A stretch of 6,320 nt of DNA from Clostridia bacterium (GTDB lineage: Bacteria > Bacillota > Clostridia > Christensenellales > Borkfalkiaceae). The notes beneath the pieces are model-generated. The model was given only the letters and a program-made list of their open reading frames with translations. It ran no database searches and was not told the origin of the DNA. Positions 1-6,320 of this stretch are shown here, one piece after another; the first letter of the stretch is position 1, and every line of letters starts with the position of its first letter. Location of the stretch: contig JAIDFD010000039.1 of NCBI GenBank assembly GCA_029054485.1, positions 1 through 6,320 on the forward strand. The letters run 5' to 3'. Position numbers and translations under genes: made by a program.

Positions 1-1976
1 CCGAGGGTCTTGATTTTATCGAGAACGTCAGCCGCTCTGGGTGCGCCGCCCGTCTTGAAGCAACGCTCAACGATTTTGCCGAGCTGCTTTTTGCCGACTG
101 CAACAGCCGAGCCCAAAAACTCATAAGAAATTTCGTATTTAAGATAATCCTGCTTGTTCTTTCTATCGACAAAGCCCAGATCCTGCGGCATATTCGAGTT
201 GAATATAATTCTGCCGACGGTCGTTCTCACTCTGCCCTGTACCGTTTCGCCGTCGGGAGTTACAACCGAACGTCTGACGTAAATTTCGTCCTGCATATGA
301 ACGAGCTTCATCTGGTAAGCCATCAAAGCCTCGTCCTCGGAGATATAGGCGTTGGCAACGTATTTTTCCGCGCCCTCGTCCTTTTCGCTACATTCGTAGT
401 ATCTGTCACCGCCCCAGCGGTAGTATTTGCCGTCCTCGCGGCGGATAATCGTCAGATAGTACGCGCCCAAAACCATATCCTGTGCGGGCTGCATAACGGG
501 CTTACCGTCCGACAGCTTCAAGATATTGTTCGAGGACAGCATCAAAAATCTTGCTTCCGCCTGCGCTTCGACCGACAGAGGAACGTGTACCGCCATCTGG
601 TCGCCGTCGAAGTCCGCGTTGAACGCGGTACATACCAAGGGGTGAATTTTTATTGCTCTGCCTTCGATTAACACGGGCTCGAAAGCCTGAATGGAAAGTC
701 TGTGCAAGGTGGGCGCACGGTTCAAAAGCACGGGGTGCTCTTTGATGACCTGTTCCAAAACGTCCCAAACGAGAGGTTTAGCCTTTTCTACGGTGCGCTT
801 TGCGCTCTTGATATTGTGGCACTGTCCGCTTTCAACAAGCTTTTTCATAACGAAGGGTTTGAAAAGCTCGATTGCCATTTCCTTGGGCAATCCGCACTGG
901 TAGAGTCTGAGTTCGGGACCTACAACGATAACCGAACGGCCCGAGTAATCTACACGCTTACCTAAGAGGTTCTGACGGAATCTTCCCTGCTTGCCGCGGA
1001 GCATTCCCGAAAGGGATTTAAGCTCTCTGTTGGAAGGACCGGAAAGCGCCTTGCCGCGTCTGCCGTTGTCGATAAGCGCGTCGACCGCTTCCTGCAACAT
1101 TCTCTTTTCGTTTTTAACGATCATATCGGGCGCGCCCAATTCCATCATTCTCTTCAAACGGTTGTTGCGGTTGATAACGCGCCTGTACAAGTCGTTCAAA
1201 TCGGAAGATGCAAATCTGCCGCCGTCAAGCTGAACCATGGGACGAAGCTCGGGGGGAAGCACGGGAAGCACGGTCAAAACCATCCATTCGGGGCGGTTGC
1301 CGCTCTTTCTGAACGATTCGAGAATTTCGATTCTCTTTACCGCTTTAACGCGCTTCTGCGCCGCGGTGCTGTTGTCTATGATTTTCTTTGTTTCTTCACA
1401 TTCTTTGTCGAGGTCTACCGCCATTAAAAGTTCGCGGATAGCTTCCGCGCCCATTCCGACTTTGAGACCGGTAACTTCGCTTTCGCCGTATTTTTCCTCG
1501 ATTTCGCGCAGTTCTTTATCATTGATAACCTGCTTGTATTCGAGTACGGGCACCGTGCCGGGGTCGATTACAACGTAAGCCGCAAAGTAAATTACCTGTT
1601 CAAGCGCTTTGGGGCTCATATCGAGGATAAGACCTATTCTCGAAGGCACGCCGCGGAAATACCAGATATGGGAAACGGGAGCGGCAAGCTCGATATGTCC
1701 CATTCTCTCGCGCCTTACTTTTGCGCGGGTTACTTCAACGCCGCACTTTTCGCATGTGATGCCCTTGTAACGTATTCTCTTATATTTTCCGCAGTGGCAC
1801 TCCCAGTCCTTCATCGGTCCGAAGATACGCTCGCAGAAAAGTCCGTCCTTTTCGGGCTTTTGTGTTCTGTAATTTATGGTTTCGGGCTTGGTTACCTCGC
1901 CCTTGGAAAGTTCCCTGATTTTTTCCGGGGAAGCTACACTGATTTTGATAGAACTGAAATCGTTTAACTCAAACAT
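1..1976 (-). CDS. rpoC: DNA-directed RNA polymerase subunit beta-prime, 5' part (gene continues past the left edge)
   Basis: This is the N-terminal half of beta-prime, the subunit carrying the catalytic magnesium. I translated it from the ATG at 1976: the frame stays open for 658 codons plus two bases, so only the 3' part lies outside the window. The N-terminus is [14 protein letters not shown] zinc-binding site is formed by C60, C62, C75 and C78 (LFCERIFGP ... CHCGKYK ... CEKCGVEVT). The rudder/lid region is conserved ([22 protein letters not shown]), as are the switch segment [21 protein letters not shown] and [12 protein letters not shown]. The catalytic NADFDGDQM starts at residue 453, with magnesium ligands D455, D457 and D459. 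The fragment stops at [10 protein letters not shown], shortly before the expected bridge helix. The gene is 14 nt downstream of rpoB and preceded by AGGGAGG, so it is co-transcribed with it. A short extra segment is seen near residues 517-543. Confidence 0.98.
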   Translation of the reverse strand, partial: MFELNDFSSIKISVASPEKIRELSKGEVTKPETINYRTQKPEKDGLFCERIFGPMKDWECHCGKYKRIRYKGITCEKCGVEVTRAKVRRERMGHIELAAPVSHIWYFRGVPSRIGLILDMSPKALEQVIYFAAYVVIDPGTVPVLEYKQVINDKELREIEEKYGESEVTGLKVGMGAEAIRELLMAVDLDKECEETKKIIDNSTAAQKRVKAVKRIEILESFRKSGNRPEWMVLTVLPVLPPELRPMVQLDGGRFASSDLNDLYRRVINRNNRLKRMMELGAPDMIVKNEKRMLQEAVDALIDNGRRGKALSGPSNRELKSLSGMLRGKQGRFRQNLLGKRVDYSGRSVIVVGPELRLYQCGLPKEMAIELFKPFVMKKLVESGQCHNIKSAKRTVEKAKPLVWDVLEQVIKEHPVLLNRAPTLHRLSIQAFEPVLIEGRAIKIHPLVCTAFNADFDGDQMAVHVPLSVEAQAEARFLMLSSNNILKLSDGKPVMQPAQDMVLGAYYLTIIRREDGKYYRWGGDRYYECSEKDEGAEKYVANAYISEDEALMAYQMKLVHMQDEIYVRRSVVTPDGETVQGRVRTTVGRIIFNSNMPQDLGFVDRKNKQDYLKYEISYEFLGSAVAVGKKQLGKIVERCFKTGGAPRAADVLDKIKTL

Positions 1977-1990
1977 TTTTTAACCTCCCT
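1977..1990 (-). promoter_or_regulatory. rpoB-rpoC junction with rpoC ribosome binding site
   Basis: The 14-nt spacer reads AGGGAGGTTAAAAA on the coding strand, directly before the rpoC ATG. The Shine-Dalgarno AGGGAGG starts immediately after the rpoB TAA, and 7 nt separate GGAGG from the ATG. A ribosome finishing rpoB would cover this site, so translational coupling that balances beta and beta-prime is a reasonable inference. The spacer has no room for a promoter or terminator, so rpoBC is one transcription unit here. Confidence 0.93.
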
Positions 1991-4900
1991 TTATTCCTTG
2001 TCGTCCTCATCGTCCGTATCGAACAACGTGAATTTGTCGCCGAAATCATCGTCTTCATCATCGTCGCCGCCTGCGAACAGTTCCTTGCCCGCAAAGTCGT
2101 CTTCATCGTTGTCGAATATCGAAATGGGTTCGAGGTCGACTTCTTCCTCTTCGTTTTCGGACGCAAGGTCAAATTCCTCTTCGGGAAGCTTGGCGTCGAG
2201 TTCCTGAGCCTCGCGCGCCCTTGCCGAAGGTATGGACTCGTCATCATCATCGAGCTCGCGGATAATAAGTTCTTCGCCGTTTTCGGTAAGGACTTTAACG
2301 TCCAGTGCCAAAGACTGAAGCTCTTTCAAAAGCACCTTGAACGCTTCGGGAATACCGGGTTCGGAAATGTTGTTTCCTTTTACAATGCTTTCGTAAGTCT
2401 TAACACGTCCTACAATGTCGTCCGACTTAACAGTCAGAATTTCCTGCAAGATGTGCGCCGCGCCGTAAGCTTCCAGCGCCCACACTTCCATTTCGCCGAA
2501 ACGCTGTCCGCCGAACTGGGCTTTACCGCCGAGGGGCTGTTGGGTAACAAGGCTGTAAGGACCTATCGAACGCGCGTGAATTTTATCGTCTACGAGGTGG
2601 ATCAGCTTAATCATATACTGAACGCCGACCGTTACCCTGTTTTCGAAAGGTTCGCCCGTTCTGCCGTCGTAGACCTGAATTTTGCCGTCTACCTTGCCTT
2701 CGGGGTTTATAAGATGATTTTCATTGAAAAGCTGTTTTATATCCTGCTCGGTCGCGCCATCGAATACGGGGGTCGCAATCTTCCAGCCGAGCTGTTTGCA
2801 GACAAGTCCGAGATGCACTTCCAAAACCTGTCCGATATTCATACGCGAAGGAACGCCGAGGGGGTTCAGCACAATCTGCAAAGGGGTACCGTCCGCAAGG
2901 AAAGGCATATCCGCCTGAGGCAGTACGCGAGAGATGACGCCTTTGTTACCGTGGCGTCCCGCCATTTTGTCGCCGACCTGAATTTTTCTCTTCTGCGCAA
3001 TGTAAACGCGCACGAGTTTGTTTACGCCGGGGGAAAGTTCGTCCTTGTTCTCACGGGTGAAGATTTTTACGTCTACTACTATACCGCCTTCTCCGTGGGG
3101 CACTTTCAAAGACGTATCTCTGACTTCCCTTGCCTTTTCGCCGAATATAGCGCGTAAAAGTCTTTCTTCGGGGGTAAGTTCGGTTTCGCCCTTGGGGGTT
3201 ACTTTACCGACGAGAATGTCGCCGGGCTGAACTTCCGCGCCCACGCGGATAATACCGTCCTCGTCCAAATCTTTAAGCGCGTCCTCGGATACGTTGGGAA
3301 TGTCGCGGGTAATCTCTTCTTCGCCGAGCTTGGTATCCCTCGCCTCGGTTTCGTGTTCTTCGATATGGATAGACGTAAATACGTCGTCCTGAATGAGTTT
3401 TTCCGAAATAAGGATAGCGTCCTCGTAGTTGTAACCTTCCCATTCCATATAGCCGATGAGAATGTTTTTACCGAGGGCAAGCTCGCCGTTATTGGTCGCG
3501 GGACCGTCGGCGATTATTTCGCCCGCTTCAACCTTGTCGCCCGTGTTGATAATGGGGCGCTGGTTAAGGCAGGTGCCCTGGTTGGAACGCTCGAATTTTT
3601 TAAGTTTGTATTCCGTGATAAGACCGTTGTCTTCTTTAATTTTAATAAGGTCGGATGATACGCCCACTGCTACACCCGCGTTTTTGGCTTTGACCATAAC
3701 GCCGCTGTCGCGTGCAATCGCGTCCTCGATACCGGTTGCGACAATCGCGCTTTCGGTCTTCATAAGAGGAACTGCCTGACGCTGCATGTTCGAGCCCATC
3801 AACGCACGGTTGGTATCATCGTTTTCAAGGAAGGGAATGAGCGCGGTTGCGACCGAAACAAGCTGTTTGGGCGATACGTCCATATAGTCCATCTTGTCAG
3901 GCGTGTACTGGGTAATCAAATCGCGGTGACGGCAACCGATATGGTCGTTAACGAAGTGGTTGTTCTCGTCCAAAGGCTCGTTCGCCTGCGCAACGATATA
4001 TCTGTCCTCTTCGTCCGCGGTGAGGTAGTCTACGCGGTCGGTTACTTTGGTTTCGATTATTTTGCCTTCGTTGTCGCGGATATGCTCAACCTTTCTGTAC
4101 GGGCTCATAATAAAGCCGTACTCGTTTACGCGCGAGAAGGTCGCAAGCGATGAAATAAGACCGATGTTCTGACCTTCGGGAGTTTCTATGGGGCAGAGTC
4201 TGCCGTAGTGCGAGTGGTGAACGTCGCGCACTTCGAATGTAGCCCTGTCTCTGTTCAGACCGCCGGGGCCGAGCGCGGAAAGCTTACGCTTGTGGGTAAG
4301 TTCTGCCGCGGGGTTGGTCTGGTCCATGAACTGCGAAAGCTGGGACGAGCCGAAGAACTCTCTTATTACCGCGGAAACGGGGCGGACGTTTACAAGCCCC
4401 GAGGGGGTAACTTCCATTGCGTCCTGCGTTGCCATACGCTCTTTGATGAGCTTTTCAAGACGGGCGATACCTATTCTGAGCTGGTTCTGCAACAGCTCGC
4501 CTACCGAACGCACGCGGCGGTTGCCGAGGTGGTCGATATTGTCTATGGTGCCGATTCCGTATTGAAGGTCTATATTTGTGGAAATGGAAGCCACAATATC
4601 ATCGACCGTAATGTGCTTGTGGTTGAGTTTTTCGATAATGGGCTTTATGGTTTTCTTTTCGTCTGCGTCTAAAACAGTCTTGTCCGAATCCAAAAGCTCG
4701 GCAAACTTTTTGCAGGCTTCAACGAATTTTACGCGGGTTTCGCGTCTCTTTTCCCTGTTCTTCTTCTCTTCGGGCTTTTCGTCCTCGGTTTCGCCGATTT
4801 CCGCAGTGTAGTAAATCGCGTTGATTGCATCGCGGTATTTTTCTGCTACTTCCTCGCTCTTTGCGCCGTTGCACTCCTCTGCGATAGTGCGCATAAACTT

Positions 4901-6016
4901 GAAGTTGGGATAATATATTGTAGGCAGAAGTCCGAAGATTTTGTGGTTCTTTTCGCTTACCGCCTTGAAGTTAACCGTGTTGTTTGCGATAATCTTGTGC
5001 TTGATTTCGCCCTGCTCGGCATCGGATACGAGAACGAACACTTCGTTCACGCCAGCGTCCTGCATTTCGATTGCCTGACTTTCGGAAACGACTTCGCCTG
5101 CGTGTCCCATAACTTCGCCCGTTTCGGGATTGAACACGTCCTCGGCAAGTTTACAGCCGGGAAGTCTGTACGCAAGATTGAGCTTTTTGTTGAACTTGTA
5201 TCTGCCGACCTTTACCACATCGTAACGGCGGGGGTCGAAGAACAGGTTGTTAAGATGCTGTTTAACCGAAGCTTCGGTGGGAACTTCGCCGGGGCGGAGT
5301 CTCCTGTACAGCTCGATAAGACCGTCTGACTCGGATTTGGTGGTGTCCTTTGCGATGGTGTTCTCAATCATTTTTTCGTTTGCAAATAAATCGAGAAGCG
5401 CCCTGTCAGAGCCGAAGCCCAGCGCACGCAAAAGAACGGTCGCGCAGATTTTACGCTTTCTGTCAACGTGAACCCACATTACTCCCTGCGAGTCCTGTTC
5501 AAGCTCTAACCACGCGCCGCGGTTGGGGATGACGGTTGTGCCGAACATTTCCTTGCCCGTCTTGTCGCGGGTGGAAGCATTATAAACGCCGGGCGAGCGG
5601 ACAAGCTGGGATACTATTACGCGCTCCGCGCCGTTAATAATAAAGGAACCGCTGTCGGTCATCAAGGGGAACTCGCCCATAAACACGGGCTGGTCGATAA
5701 CCTCTTCCTTGACTTTGTTAACCAGTCTTACGGTTACGTGCAAAGGCAGCGCGTATGTTGCATCGCGGTTTCTGCACTCCTTTTCATCGTACTTGGGCTT
5801 TTCGTCAAACCAGTGATTGAGAAAATACAATTCGTAGTGATCGGAATAGTCGGTTATCGGCGAAAAATCTTCAAAAACTTCCGCTATGCCCTCGTTGATA
5901 AAGGAATAATAGCTGGACTTCTGAATTTCAACGAGGTCGGGAATTTCAATAACCTCGTTAATCTTTCCGAACTTCCGTCTTTCAGTTTTGCCATACTTGT
6001 GAACGGGTAAATTCAT
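1991..6016 (-). CDS. rpoB: DNA-directed RNA polymerase subunit beta
   Basis: This is the beta subunit of RNA polymerase, which with beta-prime forms the catalytic cleft and binds rifampicin. The 1341-codon frame is intact. Visible blocks in order are the N-terminal protrusion/lobe region ([11 protein letters not shown], then RRLRPGEVP), the rifampicin pocket ([13 protein letters not shown], about residues 557-582), the active-site-proximal GYNYEDAIL (E865, D866, matching E. coli E813/D814), [13 protein letters not shown] with lysines K1017 and K1025 (E. coli K1065/K1073), and the C-terminal [11 protein letters not shown] block near residue 1180. The E. coli insertions SI1 and SI2 are absent. 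The protein is nevertheless longer than typical Firmicutes beta (about 1190-1240 residues, from memory) because of an enlarged insert at about 348-465 and an acidic tail from about 1255. The ATG at 6016 is preceded by AAGGAG with a 9-nt spacer, and [17 protein letters not shown] is a normal start. rpoC follows after 14 nt. Identity is essentially certain. Confidence 0.99.
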   Translation of the reverse strand: MNLPVHKYGKTERRKFGKINEVIEIPDLVEIQKSSYYSFINEGIAEVFEDFSPITDYSDHYELYFLNHWFDEKPKYDEKECRNRDATYALPLHVTVRLVNKVKEEVIDQPVFMGEFPLMTDSGSFIINGAERVIVSQLVRSPGVYNASTRDKTGKEMFGTTVIPNRGAWLELEQDSQGVMWVHVDRKRKICATVLLRALGFGSDRALLDLFANEKMIENTIAKDTTKSESDGLIELYRRLRPGEVPTEASVKQHLNNLFFDPRRYDVVKVGRYKFNKKLNLAYRLPGCKLAEDVFNPETGEVMGHAGEVVSESQAIEMQDAGVNEVFVLVSDAEQGEIKHKIIANNTVNFKAVSEKNHKIFGLLPTIYYPNFKFMRTIAEECNGAKSEEVAEKYRDAINAIYYTAEIGETEDEKPEEKKNREKRRETRVKFVEACKKFAELLDSDKTVLDADEKKTIKPIIEKLNHKHITVDDIVASISTNIDLQYGIGTIDNIDHLGNRRVRSVGELLQNQLRIGIARLEKLIKERMATQDAMEVTPSGLVNVRPVSAVIREFFGSSQLSQFMDQTNPAAELTHKRKLSALGPGGLNRDRATFEVRDVHHSHYGRLCPIETPEGQNIGLISSLATFSRVNEYGFIMSPYRKVEHIRDNEGKIIETKVTDRVDYLTADEEDRYIVAQANEPLDENNHFVNDHIGCRHRDLITQYTPDKMDYMDVSPKQLVSVATALIPFLENDDTNRALMGSNMQRQAVPLMKTESAIVATGIEDAIARDSGVMVKAKNAGVAVGVSSDLIKIKEDNGLITEYKLKKFERSNQGTCLNQRPIINTGDKVEAGEIIADGPATNNGELALGKNILIGYMEWEGYNYEDAILISEKLIQDDVFTSIHIEEHETEARDTKLGEEEITRDIPNVSEDALKDLDEDGIIRVGAEVQPGDILVGKVTPKGETELTPEERLLRAIFGEKAREVRDTSLKVPHGEGGIVVDVKIFTRENKDELSPGVNKLVRVYIAQKRKIQVGDKMAGRHGNKGVISRVLPQADMPFLADGTPLQIVLNPLGVPSRMNIGQVLEVHLGLVCKQLGWKIATPVFDGATEQDIKQLFNENHLINPEGKVDGKIQVYDGRTGEPFENRVTVGVQYMIKLIHLVDDKIHARSIGPYSLVTQQPLGGKAQFGGQRFGEMEVWALEAYGAAHILQEILTVKSDDIVGRVKTYESIVKGNNISEPGIPEAFKVLLKELQSLALDVKVLTENGEELIIRELDDDDESIPSARAREAQELDAKLPEEEFDLASENEEEEVDLEPISIFDNDEDDFAGKELFAGGDDDEDDDFGDKFTLFDTDDEDDKE
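1994..2254 (-). other. Acidic, repetitive C-terminal tail of RpoB (about residues 1255-1341)
   Basis: After the conserved end of beta ([19 protein letters not shown]) the frame continues for about 87 residues, of which I count about 40 Asp/Glu and only 6 Lys/Arg. It is low in complexity and probably disordered. The last part contains a loose repeat of an acidic run, then Phe, a Lys and a Leu-Phe pair: [12 protein letters not shown] (1303-1314) and [13 protein letters not shown] (1320-1332), followed by a third acidic run at 1335-1339. The codons are mainly GAC, GAT and GAA, giving a near-trinucleotide repeat in the DNA. No known domain is recognised. A regulatory role at the nucleic-acid channel is inference only. 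Confidence 0.85.
4271..4351 (-). other. Rifampicin-pocket core of RpoB (residues 556-582, E. coli 507-533)
   Basis: The segment aligns without gaps to the E. coli rifampicin-resistance-determining region, with residue numbers 49 higher. Conserved contacts include L560 (E. coli 511), Q562 (513), F563 (514), D565 (516), H575 (526) and S580 (531). Differences from E. coli are T at 518, A at 521, A at 522, L at 524, K at 529 and L at 530. The changes at 518, 522, 524 and 530 are common in Firmicutes, whereas K578 (529) and A570 (521) look less usual. The K578 codon is AAG at 4285-4283. Confidence 0.9.
4622..4975 (-). other. Enlarged insert within RpoB (about residues 348-465)
   Basis: Between the conserved KFNKKLNL (residues 274-281) and HKHITVDDI (from 466) there are about 190 residues. 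E. coli beta has roughly ten at this place, and B. subtilis about one hundred by my recollection of its sequence. The first part ([14 protein letters not shown]) resembles the Firmicutes version. The extra part covers about residues 348-465 and includes an IYYPNFKFM segment, a very charged Glu/Lys/Arg stretch at 409-428, and helix-like sequence up to 465. The reading frame and the flanking conserved blocks are intact, so this is a lineage insert and not an assembly error. Its boundaries are approximate. Confidence 0.7.
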
Positions 6017-6031
6017 TAAAGAGAACTCCTT
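6017..6031 (-). promoter_or_regulatory. rpoB ribosome binding site
   Basis: The coding strand reads AAGGAG, then a 9-nt spacer (TTCTCTTTA), then ATG. A run of A residues lies just upstream of the site, typical of strong Firmicutes initiation regions. The site supports the ATG at 6016 as the rpoB start. Confidence 0.9.
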
Positions 6032-6125
6032 TTTTTGGCTTGTACGCCTTGATTTATTTTCACATAGGCGATTATCCGTATATATCTTTTCACCGGAAAA
6101 AATCTATAATGTTACCAAAGTTAGT

Positions 6126-6157
6126 TCACGAAAATTTGTTGCACAAATTTTCCGTGA
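6126..6157 (-). repeat. Near-perfect inverted repeat in rpoB leader (hairpin 2)
   Basis: On the minus strand TCACG, a bulged G and AAAATTTGT pair with ACAAATTTTCGTGA around a GCA loop, giving a 14-bp stem with a single bulge. It starts one nucleotide after hairpin 1 in the direction of transcription. The sequence that follows (ACTAACTTTGG) has no U-tract, which argues against a terminator. The stem is AT-rich and could also act as a DNA palindrome bound by a protein. Confidence 0.75.
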
Positions 6158-6158
6158 G

Positions 6159-6226
6159 ATTGCTGTGGTCGTGAATTTCTTAACGGGCGAAATGAATCCG
6201 CCCTTGAAATTCTCAACGTAAGCAAT
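6159..6226 (-). repeat. Long interrupted inverted repeat in rpoB leader (hairpin 1)
   Basis: On the minus strand the arms pair as ATTGCT/AGCAAT, then a 3x3 internal loop, GTTG/CGAC (one G-U), an A/A mismatch, GAATTTC/GAAATTC, a small asymmetric bulge (AA against GTTAA), and GGGCG/CGCCC, closing on a 9-nt loop. That makes about 22 base pairs in one 68-nt stem. No run of U follows it, so it does not look like an intrinsic terminator. It fits a structured leader element or a processing site in the rpoB mRNA. Confidence 0.72.
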
Positions 6227-6250
6227 ATATGCCGATTTTGCTTGTCCGCG

Positions 6251-6287
6251 AAAAAATTTTTTTATTTAGCGGAAAAATTTTTTATTT
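6251..6287. repeat. Tandem A/T-tract repeat upstream of the leader hairpins
   Basis: Two similar units, each an A-run followed by a T-run and ATTT (about 6251-6267 and 6273-6287), recur with a period of about 20 nt, close to two helical turns. The short arms TCCGC (6245-6249) and GCGGA (6269-6273) flank the first unit. Such phased tracts usually bend DNA and are common upstream of strong promoters as UP-like elements, but no matching promoter core is evident, so the role is open. Confidence 0.5.
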
Positions 6288-6320
6288 CCCCCCTTTACAA
6301 ACTTGAATTAATATAGTATG

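Larger units (their letters stand above)
6017..6320 (-). promoter_or_regulatory. rpoB upstream non-coding leader
   Basis: About 300 nt upstream of rpoB contain no convincing reading frame on either strand. The minus-strand frames at the far right close quickly, so the end of an rplL-like gene is not visible. The region holds an A/T-tract repeat (6251-6287), two large inverted repeats (6126-6226) and an AT-rich stretch before the rpoB Shine-Dalgarno. In E. coli the rplL-rpoB spacer is of similar size and contains an attenuator and an RNase III processing site. A comparable job here is an inference from position and structure. I found no clear -35/-10 pair. Confidence 0.7.

Noticed and set aside
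1..1976. Possible frameshift or pseudogene in rpoC
   Set aside because: The frame from the ATG at 1976 matches the frame of conserved residues at the left edge, with no stop in between. The gene is only cut by the window.
1998..2207. A plus-strand frame encoding a serine-rich protein
   Set aside because: The serine runs are simply the reverse complement of the Asp/Glu codons of the RpoB tail.
1969..2250. A minus-strand 93-codon frame overlapping the rpoB tail and the rpoC start
   Set aside because: It is the shifted frame of the tail repeats (Met/Thr/Arg-rich). The rpoB frame is continuous with conserved sequence and ends correctly before the rpoC Shine-Dalgarno.
2453..3157. A 234-codon open frame on the plus strand, antisense to rpoB
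   Set aside because: It lies wholly opposite highly conserved rpoB codons, has no ribosome binding site I can support, and its translation shows no recognisable domain. Long antisense frames are expected opposite this codon usage.
4208..4672. A plus-strand 154-codon frame opposite the rifampicin region
   Set aside because: It is a shadow of rpoB with no homology I recognise and no initiation signal.
6071..6099. Possible rpoB promoter: GATAAT (6076-6071) with TTTCCG 17 nt upstream on the minus strand
   Set aside because: The -10 is good but the -35 matches the consensus poorly, and AT-rich sequence yields such hits by chance. TATATT near 6229 was equally unconvincing.
6126..6226. Leader hairpins as intrinsic terminators
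   Set aside because: No U-run follows either stem in the direction of rpoB transcription.

Overview
The window holds two core housekeeping genes on the minus strand: the complete rpoB (RNA polymerase beta subunit, 1341 codons) and, directly downstream, the first 658 codons of rpoC (beta-prime subunit), which runs off the left edge. Everything to the right of rpoB (6017-6320) is non-coding leader. The plus strand has no credible gene.

The proteins read as Firmicutes-like, most probably from an uncultured member of the Clostridia. Beta lacks both large insertions of the E. coli subunit, uses Firmicutes-type wording around the rifampicin pocket and active site, and is preceded by strong AGGAG-type ribosome binding sites. 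Beta-prime has the Clostridia/Bacilli-type start (MFELNDF) and a four-cysteine zinc site. The exact lineage cannot be fixed from this window.

Layout in transcription order, right to left: at 6251-6287 there are two A/T tracts about 20 nt apart. At 6126-6226 two large inverted repeats stand almost back to back. A short AT-rich stretch and an AAGGAG site lead into rpoB (6016-1991). Fourteen nucleotides then separate the rpoB stop from the rpoC ATG, with the rpoC Shine-Dalgarno starting immediately after the rpoB stop codon. The two genes are clearly co-transcribed, and their products together form the catalytic core of RNA polymerase. In most bacteria rplJL lies upstream of rpoB, but that region is outside this window.

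No exotic system is present. The points worth a second look lie inside the polymerase genes and their leader: a long, very acidic, internally repetitive C-terminal tail on beta; an enlarged charged insert before the conserved [14 protein letters not shown] block; unusual residues in the rifampicin pocket (E. coli R529 equivalent is Lys, P567 equivalent is Gln); a small insert in beta-prime; and the paired hairpins in the leader.
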